From NCBI RefSeq assembly GCF_000012945.1, contig NC_007511.1:372001-436000 (forward strand): a stretch of 64,000 nucleotides of DNA, in the 5' to 3' direction. Below the pieces are notes generated by a model that made no database searches, was not told the origin of the DNA, and was given only the letters and a program-made list of their open reading frames with translations. This document shows positions 34,206-42,814 of this stretch, piece by piece. Source of the stretch: Burkholderia lata (lineage in GTDB: Bacteria; Pseudomonadota; Gammaproteobacteria; Burkholderiales; Burkholderiaceae). The position numbers and the translations under genes were made by a program. Position 1 is the stretch's first letter. The number at the start of each line of letters is the position of its first letter.

Positions 34206-35075
34206 TCAGCGCCGCGCGAGCACGACGCCCACCAGCGCGAGCGCGAAGCCGGCGAGCTGGATCGCCGCGAGCGTTTCGCCGAACAGCCAGTAGCCCTGCA
34301 GCGCGGCCAGCGGCGGCGCGAGGAACAGCAATGACGTCGCGCGCGCGGCGTTGCCGCGCCGCAGCATCCACATCAGCATCGTGACCGCGCCGCCGGACAG
34401 GAACACGACGCCCCACACGAGCGACACCCACAGCGCCGGCGCGCCGATCCAGCGCGTCTCGTGCAGCAGCACGACGAAGATGGCCGCGACGATCGCCGCC
34501 CCGAAGTTCTGGATGGCAACCGCCGTGCGCAGGTCGCTCTGCGCGAGCTTGCCTTTCTGGTACAGCGAGCCGGCGGTGATCGACCCGACCGCGAGTACCG
34601 ACACGCCGACGACGAGCCATGCGGGCGCGGCGCCCGGCGGCGGCGCGACGCCGCCCATGACCTTCGGCGCCAGCACGAGCGCGACGCCGGCGAGCCCGAG
34701 CGCCATCCCGAACCAGCCGCGCGCGGGCAGGCGCTCATTGAACAGCGGGACGGCAAGCACGGCGGTGGCGAGCGGCTGCAACGCGCCGAGCAGCGCCATC
34801 ACGCCCGCGTTCAGCCCTTGCGCGACGGCCCAGTAGCTCGCGCCGAGATAGACGCCCTGCAGCAGCGCGCCCGCGATCAGGTGGCGCGGCCATTCGCGCC
34901 GGGCCGGCCAAGGCGCACGCGCGACGAGCGCCACCAGGCCGAACAGCGCGGCCGTGCCCGCGAAACGCGCGAGCAGGAACAGGTTGGGATCGGCGTAGGG
35001 CTTGATTGCCCGTGCAACGATGAAGCCGGTGGACCAGAGTGCGACAAAAGCGGCGGCGACGATCGAGGTCAGCAT
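34206..35075 (-). CDS. EamA/DMT-superfamily permease
   Basis: A 289-residue membrane protein with about ten hydrophobic helices in two EamA repeats. It starts MLTSIVAAAFVALWSTGFIVARA, the usual DMT opening (LWSTGFIVARA core). Substrate unknown; relatives export amino acids or metabolites. The ATG at 35075 is chosen over an upstream frame to 35183 because the latter adds a polar Arg-rich segment. It is not in an obvious operon. The 241 bp between it and nadE hold no recognised feature. Confidence 0.82.
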   Translation of the reverse strand: MLTSIVAAAFVALWSTGFIVARAIKPYADPNLFLLARFAGTAALFGLVALVARAPWPARREWPRHLIAGALLQGVYLGASYWAVAQGLNAGVMALLGALQPLATAVLAVPLFNERLPARGWFGMALGLAGVALVLAPKVMGGVAPPPGAAPAWLVVGVSVLAVGSITAGSLYQKGKLAQSDLRTAVAIQNFGAAIVAAIFVVLLHETRWIGAPALWVSLVWGVVFLSGGAVTMLMWMLRRGNAARATSLLFLAPPLAALQGYWLFGETLAAIQLAGFALALVGVVLARR

Positions 35076-35267
35076 GCGTGGCGGGCCGCGAGGCGGCCGG
35101 ACAGAATCGTAAAGTCGGCCAGTATCGGCGGAAGCGATGCGGGCGTCTTGTCGAATCCTGCACTCATGCTGCGTGCCGCGCATGCGGCCGTCGGTGCGGG
35201 CGGGGCGGTGCTGGGGGAAGAGGGCGCCGCCCCGGAGGCGGAGCGGGCGAGCGTGATGCTGCGGCGA

Positions 35268-35453
35268 TCAGTCGATCGAGAACGTGTCGAGCGGCTGGTT
35301 GGCGCGCGCGTCGGTCGCGAAGCGCGCGGCGAGCTGTTCGTAGAGCCGGCGGGCCTCGTCGAGCGTCAGGTCGATCCAGTACGGATCGCCGGCCGCGTCG
35401 TTGAGACGTTCGGGCGGAAACTGGATTTCGATCACACTGCCTTTGCGATACAT
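35268..35453 (-). CDS. Small protein of unknown function (61 aa)
   Basis: A 61-residue frame beginning MYRKGSVIEIQFPPERLND and ending NQPLDTFSID. AAAGGGG lies about nine bases before the ATG at 35453. Codon choice is strongly G/C at third positions in this frame and the composition is balanced, unlike the shadow frames here. I do not recognise a domain; the DPYWIDLTLDEARRLYEQL stretch suggests a short beta-helix unit. It stands alone between the DMT permease and the DeoR gene. Confidence 0.55.
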   Translation of the reverse strand: MYRKGSVIEIQFPPERLNDAAGDPYWIDLTLDEARRLYEQLAARFATDARANQPLDTFSID

Positions 35454-35661
35454 GGCGCGAGCCCCTTTGCTTGGTCGGTCGTTCGGCGAAGCGCAAAGTG
35501 TAGCAACCGGCGCCGCGCCGATTCGCGCGCGTCAGGCAATTCAGAATTTCGCTTTCGGGAAATGCGGCCTGCGTCGTTTCCCGCCGCAGTCAAATGCCGG
35601 TCAAACGGCCGTAATACAATGGTCGGCTTACCCATAACCAGTCGCCTCGGGCGTACACGCG

Positions 35662-36420
35662 ATGCTGGCGGAACAACGTCATCAATTCATCCTGTCGGAA
35701 CTCGGACGGTCGGGCGCATTGTCGGTCGCGGAACTCGTCCGCTCGCTCGACGTGTCGCGCGAGACCGTGCGGCGCGACCTGAACGCACTGGCCGCACGCG
35801 GCCTGCTCGTGATGACGCACGGCGGTGCACTGGCCGCGGATCGCCGCGAGCCGAGCCTGTCCGAGCGCGAAGCCGCGAACGCGGAGGCGAAGCGCACGAT
35901 CGGGCGGCGCGCCGCCGAGTTCGTGCCCGACGACGCATCGGTGCTGATCGATTCGGGCAGCACGCCGCACGCGGTTGCGCTCGCGCTCGCCGACCGGCAC
36001 CGGCTGTCGATCTACACGAACGACTGGCGCACCGCGTTCGTGCTCGCGCGACGCAACGGCAACCGCGTGACGCTGCTCGGCGGTGAGCTGTCCGACGACG
36101 AGGACGCGACCTTCGGGCTCGACACGATCCAGCAGCTCGCGCAGTACCACGTGGATTTCGCGTTCGTCGGCGCCGGCGGTATCACGCCCGACGGTGAGTG
36201 CACCGACTACTCGCGGCTCGCGGCCGAAGTGCGCAGCCGGATGATCGCGGCGGCCGGCACCGCGATGATCGTCGCCGACCATTCGAAATTCGGCCGCGTG
36301 ACGCCGGTGCGGATCAATGGCACGGCGGCGGCCCGCTATCTCGTGACCGAACGCACGCCCGACAAGGCCGTGCGCCGCGCGCTGACCGCACGCGGGATCG
36401 AACTGCTCGTGTGCGACTGA
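35662..36420 (+). CDS. DeoR/GlpR-family transcriptional regulator
   Basis: A 252-residue regulator. The helix-turn-helix at about residues 19-41 reads SVAELVRSLDVSRETVRRDLNAL, and THGGA follows, as in all DeoR members. The effector domain contains DSGSTPHAVA and FVGAGGITPDGECTDYS, which bind sugar phosphates. No sugar-catabolic genes are next to it, so its targets are elsewhere or are unknown. It is followed 105 bp later by a phospholipase-D-like gene on the same strand. Confidence 0.88.
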   Translation: MLAEQRHQFILSELGRSGALSVAELVRSLDVSRETVRRDLNALAARGLLVMTHGGALAADRREPSLSEREAANAEAKRTIGRRAAEFVPDDASVLIDSGSTPHAVALALADRHRLSIYTNDWRTAFVLARRNGNRVTLLGGELSDDEDATFGLDTIQQLAQYHVDFAFVGAGGITPDGECTDYSRLAAEVRSRMIAAAGTAMIVADHSKFGRVTPVRINGTAAARYLVTERTPDKAVRRALTARGIELLVCD

Positions 36421-36525
36421 CGCGCGTCCGACATACAAGGTTCATCGAACCGTCATTCCCAGGGAAGAACCGCCGTCAACACTGACCCATTCACCTCGAC
36501 CGGCCGCAAGGCCAGGGAGCAACGA

Positions 36526-38319
36526 ATGACCGTCAGCGTGCGCAGCTATCTTTCCCCCACCCTGGTCCTGCTGGCCTTCGACTGGCCCGATGCGGCGTCG
36601 CGGTCCGATTTCCTCGGTTTCGCGATCCGGCGCACGCCGGGCTTCTGGTCGGCCGACGGCAAGACGCGCGCGCCGAACAGCTGGCTGCCGAACCGCCTGA
36701 CGTTCGACGGGCCGGCCGCGCACACGCAGGGCGACGCGCCGACCGACCAGGCGCCGATCCAGAAATTCATGTGGTGGGACGCGCGCATCGATCCGCAGGA
36801 TCGCGGCGCGTCGTTCCGCTATGACGTGTATCCGGTCGTCGGCACGCCGGCGAACCTGCAGGTGCTCGACGCGCAAGGCGGCGTGTGCGACGTCGTGCTG
36901 CCCGCGCATATCGAGGACGGCATCGGCACGTGGTTCAACCGCGCGGTGGTCAGCTCGCAGGCCTTCGCGAAGCAGGTGGCGGCGCTGGGCCTCGCGCCGA
37001 ATGCGGCGCCGAGCGCCGCGCAGGCGCTGAAGCTGCGCACGTGGCTCGCGAACGACATGGAGCAGGTGTTCGCGGAGATGCTCGACCCGGCGTCGCGCGC
37101 GGCGTCAGCCGTCTATCACCTGACCGACACGCTGTGGGCGCTGCCCGCGTTCGAAGCGTTCGGACGCCAGCACGGCGAAGCGTCGCTCGCGATCGTGTAC
37201 GACGCGCACACGACGGCGCGCAAGGGCAAGCCGCCGCTGCCGTCGCCGAACCAGCCGGCCGTCGATGCGCTGCAGGGGCTCGCTACGCTCGCGCCGCGCG
37301 ACAAGACGCACATCATGCACGACAAGTTCATCGTGACCGATGCGTCGTCGAATGCGGCGCCCTCACGCGTGCTCACCGGTTCCGCGAACTTCACGACCGA
37401 GGGGCTCACGGAGCAGGCGAACGTGCTGCACGCGTTCGACTCGCCCGCGCTCGCCGCGCTGTACAACGATCGTGCGCATGCGCTGGCCGGGAATCCGTCG
37501 ATCGCGGAGACGGCGAAGCTGTCGCCGGGCTGGTCGGAACCGATGACGATCGGCAGTGCGCAGGTGCGGCTCGCGTTTTCGCCGGAGCCGGCCGGGCAGC
37601 GCACCGAGATCGACACGATCGTGGCCGCGATCGCGGCGGCAAAGCATTCGGTGTCGTTCTGCCTGTTCATGCCGACCGACGCGGCGCTGCGCGACGCGTG
37701 CTTCGCGGCCGGCGATCGCGGGCTGATGATGTTCGGGCTGGTGAACAAGATCAACGTCGGCAGCGCGACGAAGGCCGATGCCGAGCAGCAGGCCGGCCAG
37801 ACGCTCGATGCGGCGACGCTCGCGAACCTCGAGCTGTATCACCGCAGCCGCGACAACCACGACGTGATCGATGCCGCGTATTTCTCGCCGGCCACCGTGC
37901 CGCAGGGTTTCGAGCCGGAATTGCGGTTGTTTCCGGGGGAGCCGGCGCCGGCCTTTCCGCCCGTCGTGATCCATCACAAGTTCATCGTGATCGATGCGGA
38001 GGGCGCGAATCCGGTCGTCTATACGGGCTCGGCGAACATGAGCCGCAATTCCGAGCAGTACAACGACGAGAACCTGCTCGAGATCCGCGACCAGCGGATC
38101 GCGGCGATCTATCTCGCGGAATTCCTGCGGCTGTACGAGCACTACCGTGCGCGGGCATTGACGATCAATGCGAAGCAGCACGGCACGGACGGGGGCACGG
38201 GCGCGCATGCGCGGCTCGCGCTTGCGCCCGATTCGAGCTGGGCGAAGAAGTATTACGTGGCGGGAAGCCCGGAAGCGAAGGCGCGGATCGCACTGGCGTC
38301 GACGGCGCCGACGGATTGA
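36526..38319 (+). CDS. Phospholipase D-like protein with two HKD motifs
   Basis: A 597-residue PLD-superfamily protein. The first HKD motif is His265-x-Lys267-x4-Asp272 in MHDKFIVTD, followed by TGSANFT. The second is His484-x-Lys486-x4-Asp491 in HHKFIVID, followed by YTGSANMSRNS and NDENLLEIRD. Both are intact, so phosphodiesterase or transphosphatidylase activity is expected. The N-terminal ~200 residues match no domain I recognise. No signal peptide or membrane span is visible, so it is cytosolic or delivered by another route. GGAG lies about seven bases before the ATG at 36526. A short GC hairpin (38331-38361) follows the stop. Confidence 0.85.
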   Translation: MTVSVRSYLSPTLVLLAFDWPDAASRSDFLGFAIRRTPGFWSADGKTRAPNSWLPNRLTFDGPAAHTQGDAPTDQAPIQKFMWWDARIDPQDRGASFRYDVYPVVGTPANLQVLDAQGGVCDVVLPAHIEDGIGTWFNRAVVSSQAFAKQVAALGLAPNAAPSAAQALKLRTWLANDMEQVFAEMLDPASRAASAVYHLTDTLWALPAFEAFGRQHGEASLAIVYDAHTTARKGKPPLPSPNQPAVDALQGLATLAPRDKTHIMHDKFIVTDASSNAAPSRVLTGSANFTTEGLTEQANVLHAFDSPALAALYNDRAHALAGNPSIAETAKLSPGWSEPMTIGSAQVRLAFSPEPAGQRTEIDTIVAAIAAAKHSVSFCLFMPTDAALRDACFAAGDRGLMMFGLVNKINVGSATKADAEQQAGQTLDAATLANLELYHRSRDNHDVIDAAYFSPATVPQGFEPELRLFPGEPAPAFPPVVIHHKFIVIDAEGANPVVYTGSANMSRNSEQYNDENLLEIRDQRIAAIYLAEFLRLYEHYRARALTINAKQHGTDGGTGAHARLALAPDSSWAKKYYVAGSPEAKARIALASTAPTD

Positions 38320-38394
38320 CCCACGCGAGAACGCCGGGAGCGGACGTCGCGCGCCCGGCGTGAGCCTGGCAGGGAAACCGGCTGAGGCCGCCGC

Positions 38395-39069
38395 TTAGGC
38401 GGCGACGTAGCGCAGCACGGCGTCGGCGATCGTGTCCCGATGCCGCGCGCGCAGGCGCGGTGCCGACGGATCGCGGCCGAACGCGGCGCCGAACGTGTAG
38501 CGGTTCGACACGCGGTGGAAGCAGAACGAGCTGATCAGCAGGTGCAGGTCGAACGCGTCGATGTCCTTGCGGAACGCGCCGCTCGCCGCGCCGCGCTCGA
38601 CCAGTTCCTCGAGCGTCTTGATGATGCTGACGTTGCGGTTCTTGAACGACTTGAGCTGTTCGAGATACTTCGCGCCGTGGATGTTCTCGATCGACACGAG
38701 GCGGACGAAGTCGCGATGCTTGTCGTGATAGTCGAACGTGAATTCGACGAGGCGGCGCATGCCTTCGCGCGGCTCCATGTCGCCGACGTGCAGTTCCTGC
38801 TCGAGTGCCCGGATGTCGCCGTACACCTTCTCCAGCACGGCCTCATACAGGCCTTCCTTGCTTTCGAAGTAGTAGTAGAGCATCCGCTTCGTCGTGTTCG
38901 TGCGCTCGGCGATGGCATCGACGCGCGCGCCGGCGAGGCCCATCGCGGAGAATTCCTGCGTGGCGACGTCGAGGATGTTGCGCTTGGTTTGCTCGGGATC
39001 GTATTTGCGCCGCGCATCGGACGGAAGCGCGCGGGTGTCGGACGTGGCGGCCTTGCTTCCTGCTTTCAT
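38395..39069 (-). CDS. TetR-family transcriptional regulator
   Basis: A 224-residue TetR protein. The DNA-binding part is EQTKRNILDVATQEFSAMGLAGARVDAIAERTNTTKRMLYYYFESKEGLY (helix-turn-helix around residues 46-72), after a polar 25-residue tail. The C-terminal ligand domain is all-helical. It lies 116 bp after the oxidase gene on the same strand in the lysine/pipecolate region, so it may be the local repressor, but no operator was identified. Confidence 0.86.
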   Translation of the reverse strand: MKAGSKAATSDTRALPSDARRKYDPEQTKRNILDVATQEFSAMGLAGARVDAIAERTNTTKRMLYYYFESKEGLYEAVLEKVYGDIRALEQELHVGDMEPREGMRRLVEFTFDYHDKHRDFVRLVSIENIHGAKYLEQLKSFKNRNVSIIKTLEELVERGAASGAFRKDIDAFDLHLLISSFCFHRVSNRYTFGAAFGRDPSAPRLRARHRDTIADAVLRYVAA

Positions 39070-39185
39070 GTGACTTTATTGTGGCTTCGGCGGCTTGGAA
39101 AAGGCATTCTAGCATGCGGGAAATCCCCGCCCGGCCGACCTGACGCTCTAATCGGCAGGGCGGTTTCGGCCGCCGTGGCCGCCGC

Positions 39186-40454
39186 TCAGCGGCGGCAGGA
39201 CGCGAGCGCGTCGCGGGCCTGGTACGCCGTGTACGTGAGCTGTGCGGCAGCGAGGCCCGCCAGCCCGAACGTGCGTGTGAGCCCGAACGCGTTGAAGCCT
39301 TCCGGCACCGGCCGGCCTTCGGCCAGCGTGGCCGCGAGCACTTCGCCGGCCACCGTGGTCGGCGCCATCCCGTGGCCGCCGAACGCGATCGCATGCCACA
39401 CGCCGTCCGCGTCGCGGCCGATCTGCGGCATCTTGTGCCGCGCGTAGCTCATCAGCCCGCCCCACGCGTAGTCGACCTTCACGCCTTCCAGTTGCGGATA
39501 CACGCGCAGCAGGTCGCGCCGCAGCAGGCGCGCGATCGCGTCGGGGCCGCGGTCGAGCACGGAGATCCGGCCGCCCCACAGGATGCGCGTGTCCTTCAGC
39601 GGACGGTAGTAGTCGAACGCGAAGCGCGTGTCGTAGATCGCGTACGGCGCGTCGATCGCGTCGGGCAGGCGCGCGCCGAGCGGTTCGGTCGCGATCACGT
39701 AGGTCGCGATCGGCAGCACCGCGCGCTCGATGCGCGGCGACACGCCGCGCGCGTAGCCGCCGCCGGCGAACACGACGTCCTTTGCGCGCACCGTACCCTG
39801 CGCCGTGCGCACGACGTACCCGGCGCCTTCGCGCGCAATGCCGAGCGCGGCCGAGCGTTCGTACACGCGTGCGCCGCCGCGCGAGGCGGCCGCCGCGACG
39901 CCGAGCACGTACTTCAGCGGATGGAAGTGGAACGCGTTCGGCTCGAACAGGCCGCCGTAGTAGCGCTGCGTCTTCAGCCGCTTGCGCAGCGCGTCCGTGG
40001 AAACGGGTTCCCAGTCGACGCCGAGTTCGTCCTTCATCAGCGTGCGCACGCTGTCGAGCCGGGACGGATCGTCGAACCAGTTCGCGAGCATCACGCCCTG
40101 GTCGACGATGTCGCAGTCGATGCCGTAGCGCGCGATCCGTGAGCGGATCAGGTCGACTGCATCGACGGTGAGCCGGTACAGCCGGCGGCCTTCGTCGCGG
40201 CCGAGCGTGCGCAGCAGGTCGGCGTTGTCGAGGCTGTAGCCGCCGAAGACGAAGCCACCGTTGCGGCCCGATGCGCCGAAGCCGACCCGTTCGCTGTCGA
40301 GCACGACGACGTCATGCACGCCGCGCTCGACGAGGCCGAGCGCCGTGCACAGGCCGGCGAGGCCGCCGCCGACGATGCAGACCTGCGTGTCGATCGTGCC
40401 GGTCAGTTGCGGGTAGGGCTGGCGGGTAACGGTGGCTTCGTAGAAGTTCTGCAT
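39186..40454 (-). CDS. amaA: FAD-dependent oxidoreductase, L-pipecolate oxidase-like
   Basis: A 422-residue flavoprotein of the DAO/PuuB group. The FAD-binding motif VCIVGGGLAGLCTA is at about residue 25, with SGRNGGFVFGGY after it and the C-terminal GGHGMAPTTVAGEV closing the FAD site. On sequence alone gamma-glutamylputrescine oxidase is possible. Context favours AmaA: it follows a LysP-type permease, and a piperideine-6-carboxylate/aminoadipate-semialdehyde dehydrogenase gene lies just beyond. AmaA oxidises L-pipecolate to piperideine-6-carboxylate in D-lysine catabolism. The gene is 145 bp after lysP on the same strand. Confidence 0.75.
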   Translation of the reverse strand: MQNFYEATVTRQPYPQLTGTIDTQVCIVGGGLAGLCTALGLVERGVHDVVVLDSERVGFGASGRNGGFVFGGYSLDNADLLRTLGRDEGRRLYRLTVDAVDLIRSRIARYGIDCDIVDQGVMLANWFDDPSRLDSVRTLMKDELGVDWEPVSTDALRKRLKTQRYYGGLFEPNAFHFHPLKYVLGVAAAASRGGARVYERSAALGIAREGAGYVVRTAQGTVRAKDVVFAGGGYARGVSPRIERAVLPIATYVIATEPLGARLPDAIDAPYAIYDTRFAFDYYRPLKDTRILWGGRISVLDRGPDAIARLLRRDLLRVYPQLEGVKVDYAWGGLMSYARHKMPQIGRDADGVWHAIAFGGHGMAPTTVAGEVLAATLAEGRPVPEGFNAFGLTRTFGLAGLAAAQLTYTAYQARDALASCRR

Positions 40455-40599
40455 GCGATTTCGTTGACTCGTAACGGCGGAAAAACAGACGGCGCGCGTC
40501 GATCTTGCCTGAACGTGCGCGCCGCGTCGAATGGGGCTGTCTGGGCACCGGCCGCCGCACTCGCGTGGCGGCCGGTACGAGGCGGGCCGATCCGCGCGA

Positions 40600-42180
40600 T
40601 CAGGCGCCCGGCGTCGGGTTGGCCGGGCGGGCGACGTAGCCTGCGTAGCCGGTTTCAGCCTGCGGGGCGGGTTCGGGCGTCGCGTTGCGTTCGATCCACG
40701 GCGCGATCTCCATGTCTTCGTAGCGCACGAGGCGGCATTTGCGCACGAGCGCGTAGCCGAGCCAGATCGCGAGGAAGAACGGCAGGCCGATGTAGGTCGC
40801 GGCGACGGCGACCCAGTCGATCTTGTCGGAGAAGAACGCCTGGTAATCCTGGCCGAGCGCGACGACCGCGCACAGCGCGAACGCGAACAGCGGGCCGAAC
40901 GGGAACCACTTCGACCGGTACGGCAGCTGGTCGAGCCGGTAGCCCTGCTTCAGGAAGCCCTTGCGGAAGCGGTAGTGGCTGACCGCGATGCCGAGCCACG
41001 TGATGAAGCCGGCCATTCCCGACGTGTTCAGCAGCCACAGGTACACGGTCTTGTCGCCGTACAGCGACGTGAGGAAACACAGCGCGCCGACGGCCGTCGT
41101 CGCATACAGCGCATTGCGCGGCACGCCGCCGCGCGACAGCTTCGCGAAGATCTTCGGCGCACGGCCTTCGACCGCGAGGTTGTAGAGCATCCGCGTGGAC
41201 GCGTACATGCCCGAGTTGCCGGCCGACAGCACGGCCGTCAGGATCACCGCGTTCATCACGCCGGCCGCGAATGCGAGGCCCGCGTGGCGGAACACGAGCG
41301 TGAACGGGCTCACGCCGATGTCGGTCACGTCGCTCTTCAGCAGGCTCGGATCGGTATAGGGAATCAGCACGCCGATCACGAAGATCGCGAACACGTAGAA
41401 CAGCAGGATGCGCCAGAAGATCTGGCTCACCGCGCGCGGGATCGTCGTGCGCGGGTTTTCCGATTCGCCGGCCGCGACACCGATCATTTCGGTGCCTTGG
41501 AACGAGAATCCCGCGATCATCGCGACGCCGAGCATCGTCGCCCAGCCGCCGGCGAACGGCGCGTCGCCGATCGTGAAGTTGCCCCAGCCCGCGCTCGGGC
41601 CGCCCTGCATGATCCCGAAGATCATCAGCAGGCCGACGCCGACGAACGCGAGCACCGTCAGCACCTTGATCAGCGCGAACCAGTATTCGGCTTCGCCAAA
41701 ACCGCGTACCGACAGCGCGTTGAGCGCGAAGATCAGCGTGAGGAACAGCGCGCTCCACCAGACGCCGGGCACATGCGGGAACCAGTAGTTCATCACGAGC
41801 TGCCCGGCGACGAGCTCCACAGCCAATGTCACGGCCCAGCTGTACCAGTAGTTCCAGCCGAGCGCGAAGCCGAAGCCTTCGTCGACGAACTTCGCGCCGT
41901 AGGTCGCGAATGAACCCGACACCGGCATGAACGCGGCCATTTCGCCCAGGCTCGTCATCAGGAAATAGACCATCAGGCCGATCACCATGTACGCGAGCAT
42001 CGCGCCGCCGGGGCCGGCCTGCGAGATCGACGCGCCGGACGCGACGAACAGGCCCGTGCCGATCGAACCGCCGATCGCGATCATTCGCAGATGGCGTGCC
42101 TGCAGTGCACGGTGAAGGGTCGGCTTCGCGGGCGGCGAGCCGGACGGACGGGGTGAATCGGGGCGGGCATCTGAATGCAT
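40600..42180 (-). CDS. lysP: Lysine-specific permease, LysP-like
   Basis: A 526-residue amino-acid permease (APC superfamily, AAT family) with about 12 spans. It closely follows E. coli LysP as I recall it: LKARHLTMIAIGGSIGTG corresponds here to LQARHLRMIAIGGSIGTG, followed by LFVASGASISQAGPGGA, MTSLGEMAAFMPVSGSFATYG, EGFGFALGWNYWYSWAVT and SVRGFGEAEYWFALIKV. The ATG at 42180 gives the normal N-terminus with a Pro-rich tail. Transport of lysine is expected; ornithine or pipecolate is possible. It leads the leftward unit lysP-amaA-tetR. Confidence 0.88.
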   Translation of the reverse strand: MHSDARPDSPRPSGSPPAKPTLHRALQARHLRMIAIGGSIGTGLFVASGASISQAGPGGAMLAYMVIGLMVYFLMTSLGEMAAFMPVSGSFATYGAKFVDEGFGFALGWNYWYSWAVTLAVELVAGQLVMNYWFPHVPGVWWSALFLTLIFALNALSVRGFGEAEYWFALIKVLTVLAFVGVGLLMIFGIMQGGPSAGWGNFTIGDAPFAGGWATMLGVAMIAGFSFQGTEMIGVAAGESENPRTTIPRAVSQIFWRILLFYVFAIFVIGVLIPYTDPSLLKSDVTDIGVSPFTLVFRHAGLAFAAGVMNAVILTAVLSAGNSGMYASTRMLYNLAVEGRAPKIFAKLSRGGVPRNALYATTAVGALCFLTSLYGDKTVYLWLLNTSGMAGFITWLGIAVSHYRFRKGFLKQGYRLDQLPYRSKWFPFGPLFAFALCAVVALGQDYQAFFSDKIDWVAVAATYIGLPFFLAIWLGYALVRKCRLVRYEDMEIAPWIERNATPEPAPQAETGYAGYVARPANPTPGA

Positions 42181-42814
42181 GGCGGGCGCTGGGCGCTGTC
42201 TCCGGGATTGTTTTTTCGGTGACGAAGCGCGACGCGTTGCCGGCCGCGGGCCGGGCAGCGGTGATGCGATGCTGGAGCGCGCCGGATGAGCCGGGCCGCG
42301 ATGCGTGTCGCCTTCGTCTGTCGTCCGGCAGCCGTGATGGCGGCCGGCGGCGCGCCGGGTGCGTTGCACCTCGACGTCGCAACGATTGTGTGTGCCCGGT
42401 GCACGGGCGGCAAACGATATTTCAGAACAGGGTGATGCGGCTTTGTCATCAACTTGTGCCCCATCACGGCATCCCGAACGGCCCGGTCACGGGCCTTGGG
42501 CATGTCCGATATCGATGAAGAAACGCACGGTTTCATCCCGCGTGGGTGTTGCGTTTTCGGAATGAAGTCGTGAGTTAATATCAATAGCGGCCCGACTTGT
42601 GGCCACCGACAATGTGTTTCATGGATCGTGCCCTGCGAGGCCGGAGCGCGCCGTCCGGCGGGCTTCCGGCGGCGGCGCAGCGCGATGCGCCGAACGGCGC
42701 ACCGGGCCTGCCGCGCGGCGCATCCGCTTGCACAGGGCGCGCGAACGCGCTCCAATCGAATCACGCGGGCGGCGCTGCCGCCGCACCGATCAATCTGTCC
42801 CTGAAGAGGAAGTG
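42181..42814. other. 634-bp divergent intergenic region between lysP and amaB
   Basis: No convincing gene is present. It contains a small hairpin GGCCCG-GTCA-CGGGCC at 42480-42495 and an AT-richer stretch near 42570-42590 (GAGTTAATATCAATAG) where an amaB promoter could lie. No lysine riboswitch core was recognised. It must carry the promoters for both lysP and amaB. Confidence 0.5.

Noticed and set aside
42181..42814. Lysine riboswitch in the lysP/amaB leader region
   Set aside because: I could not find the conserved L-box core or its multi-helix junction. Only a small simple hairpin is visible.
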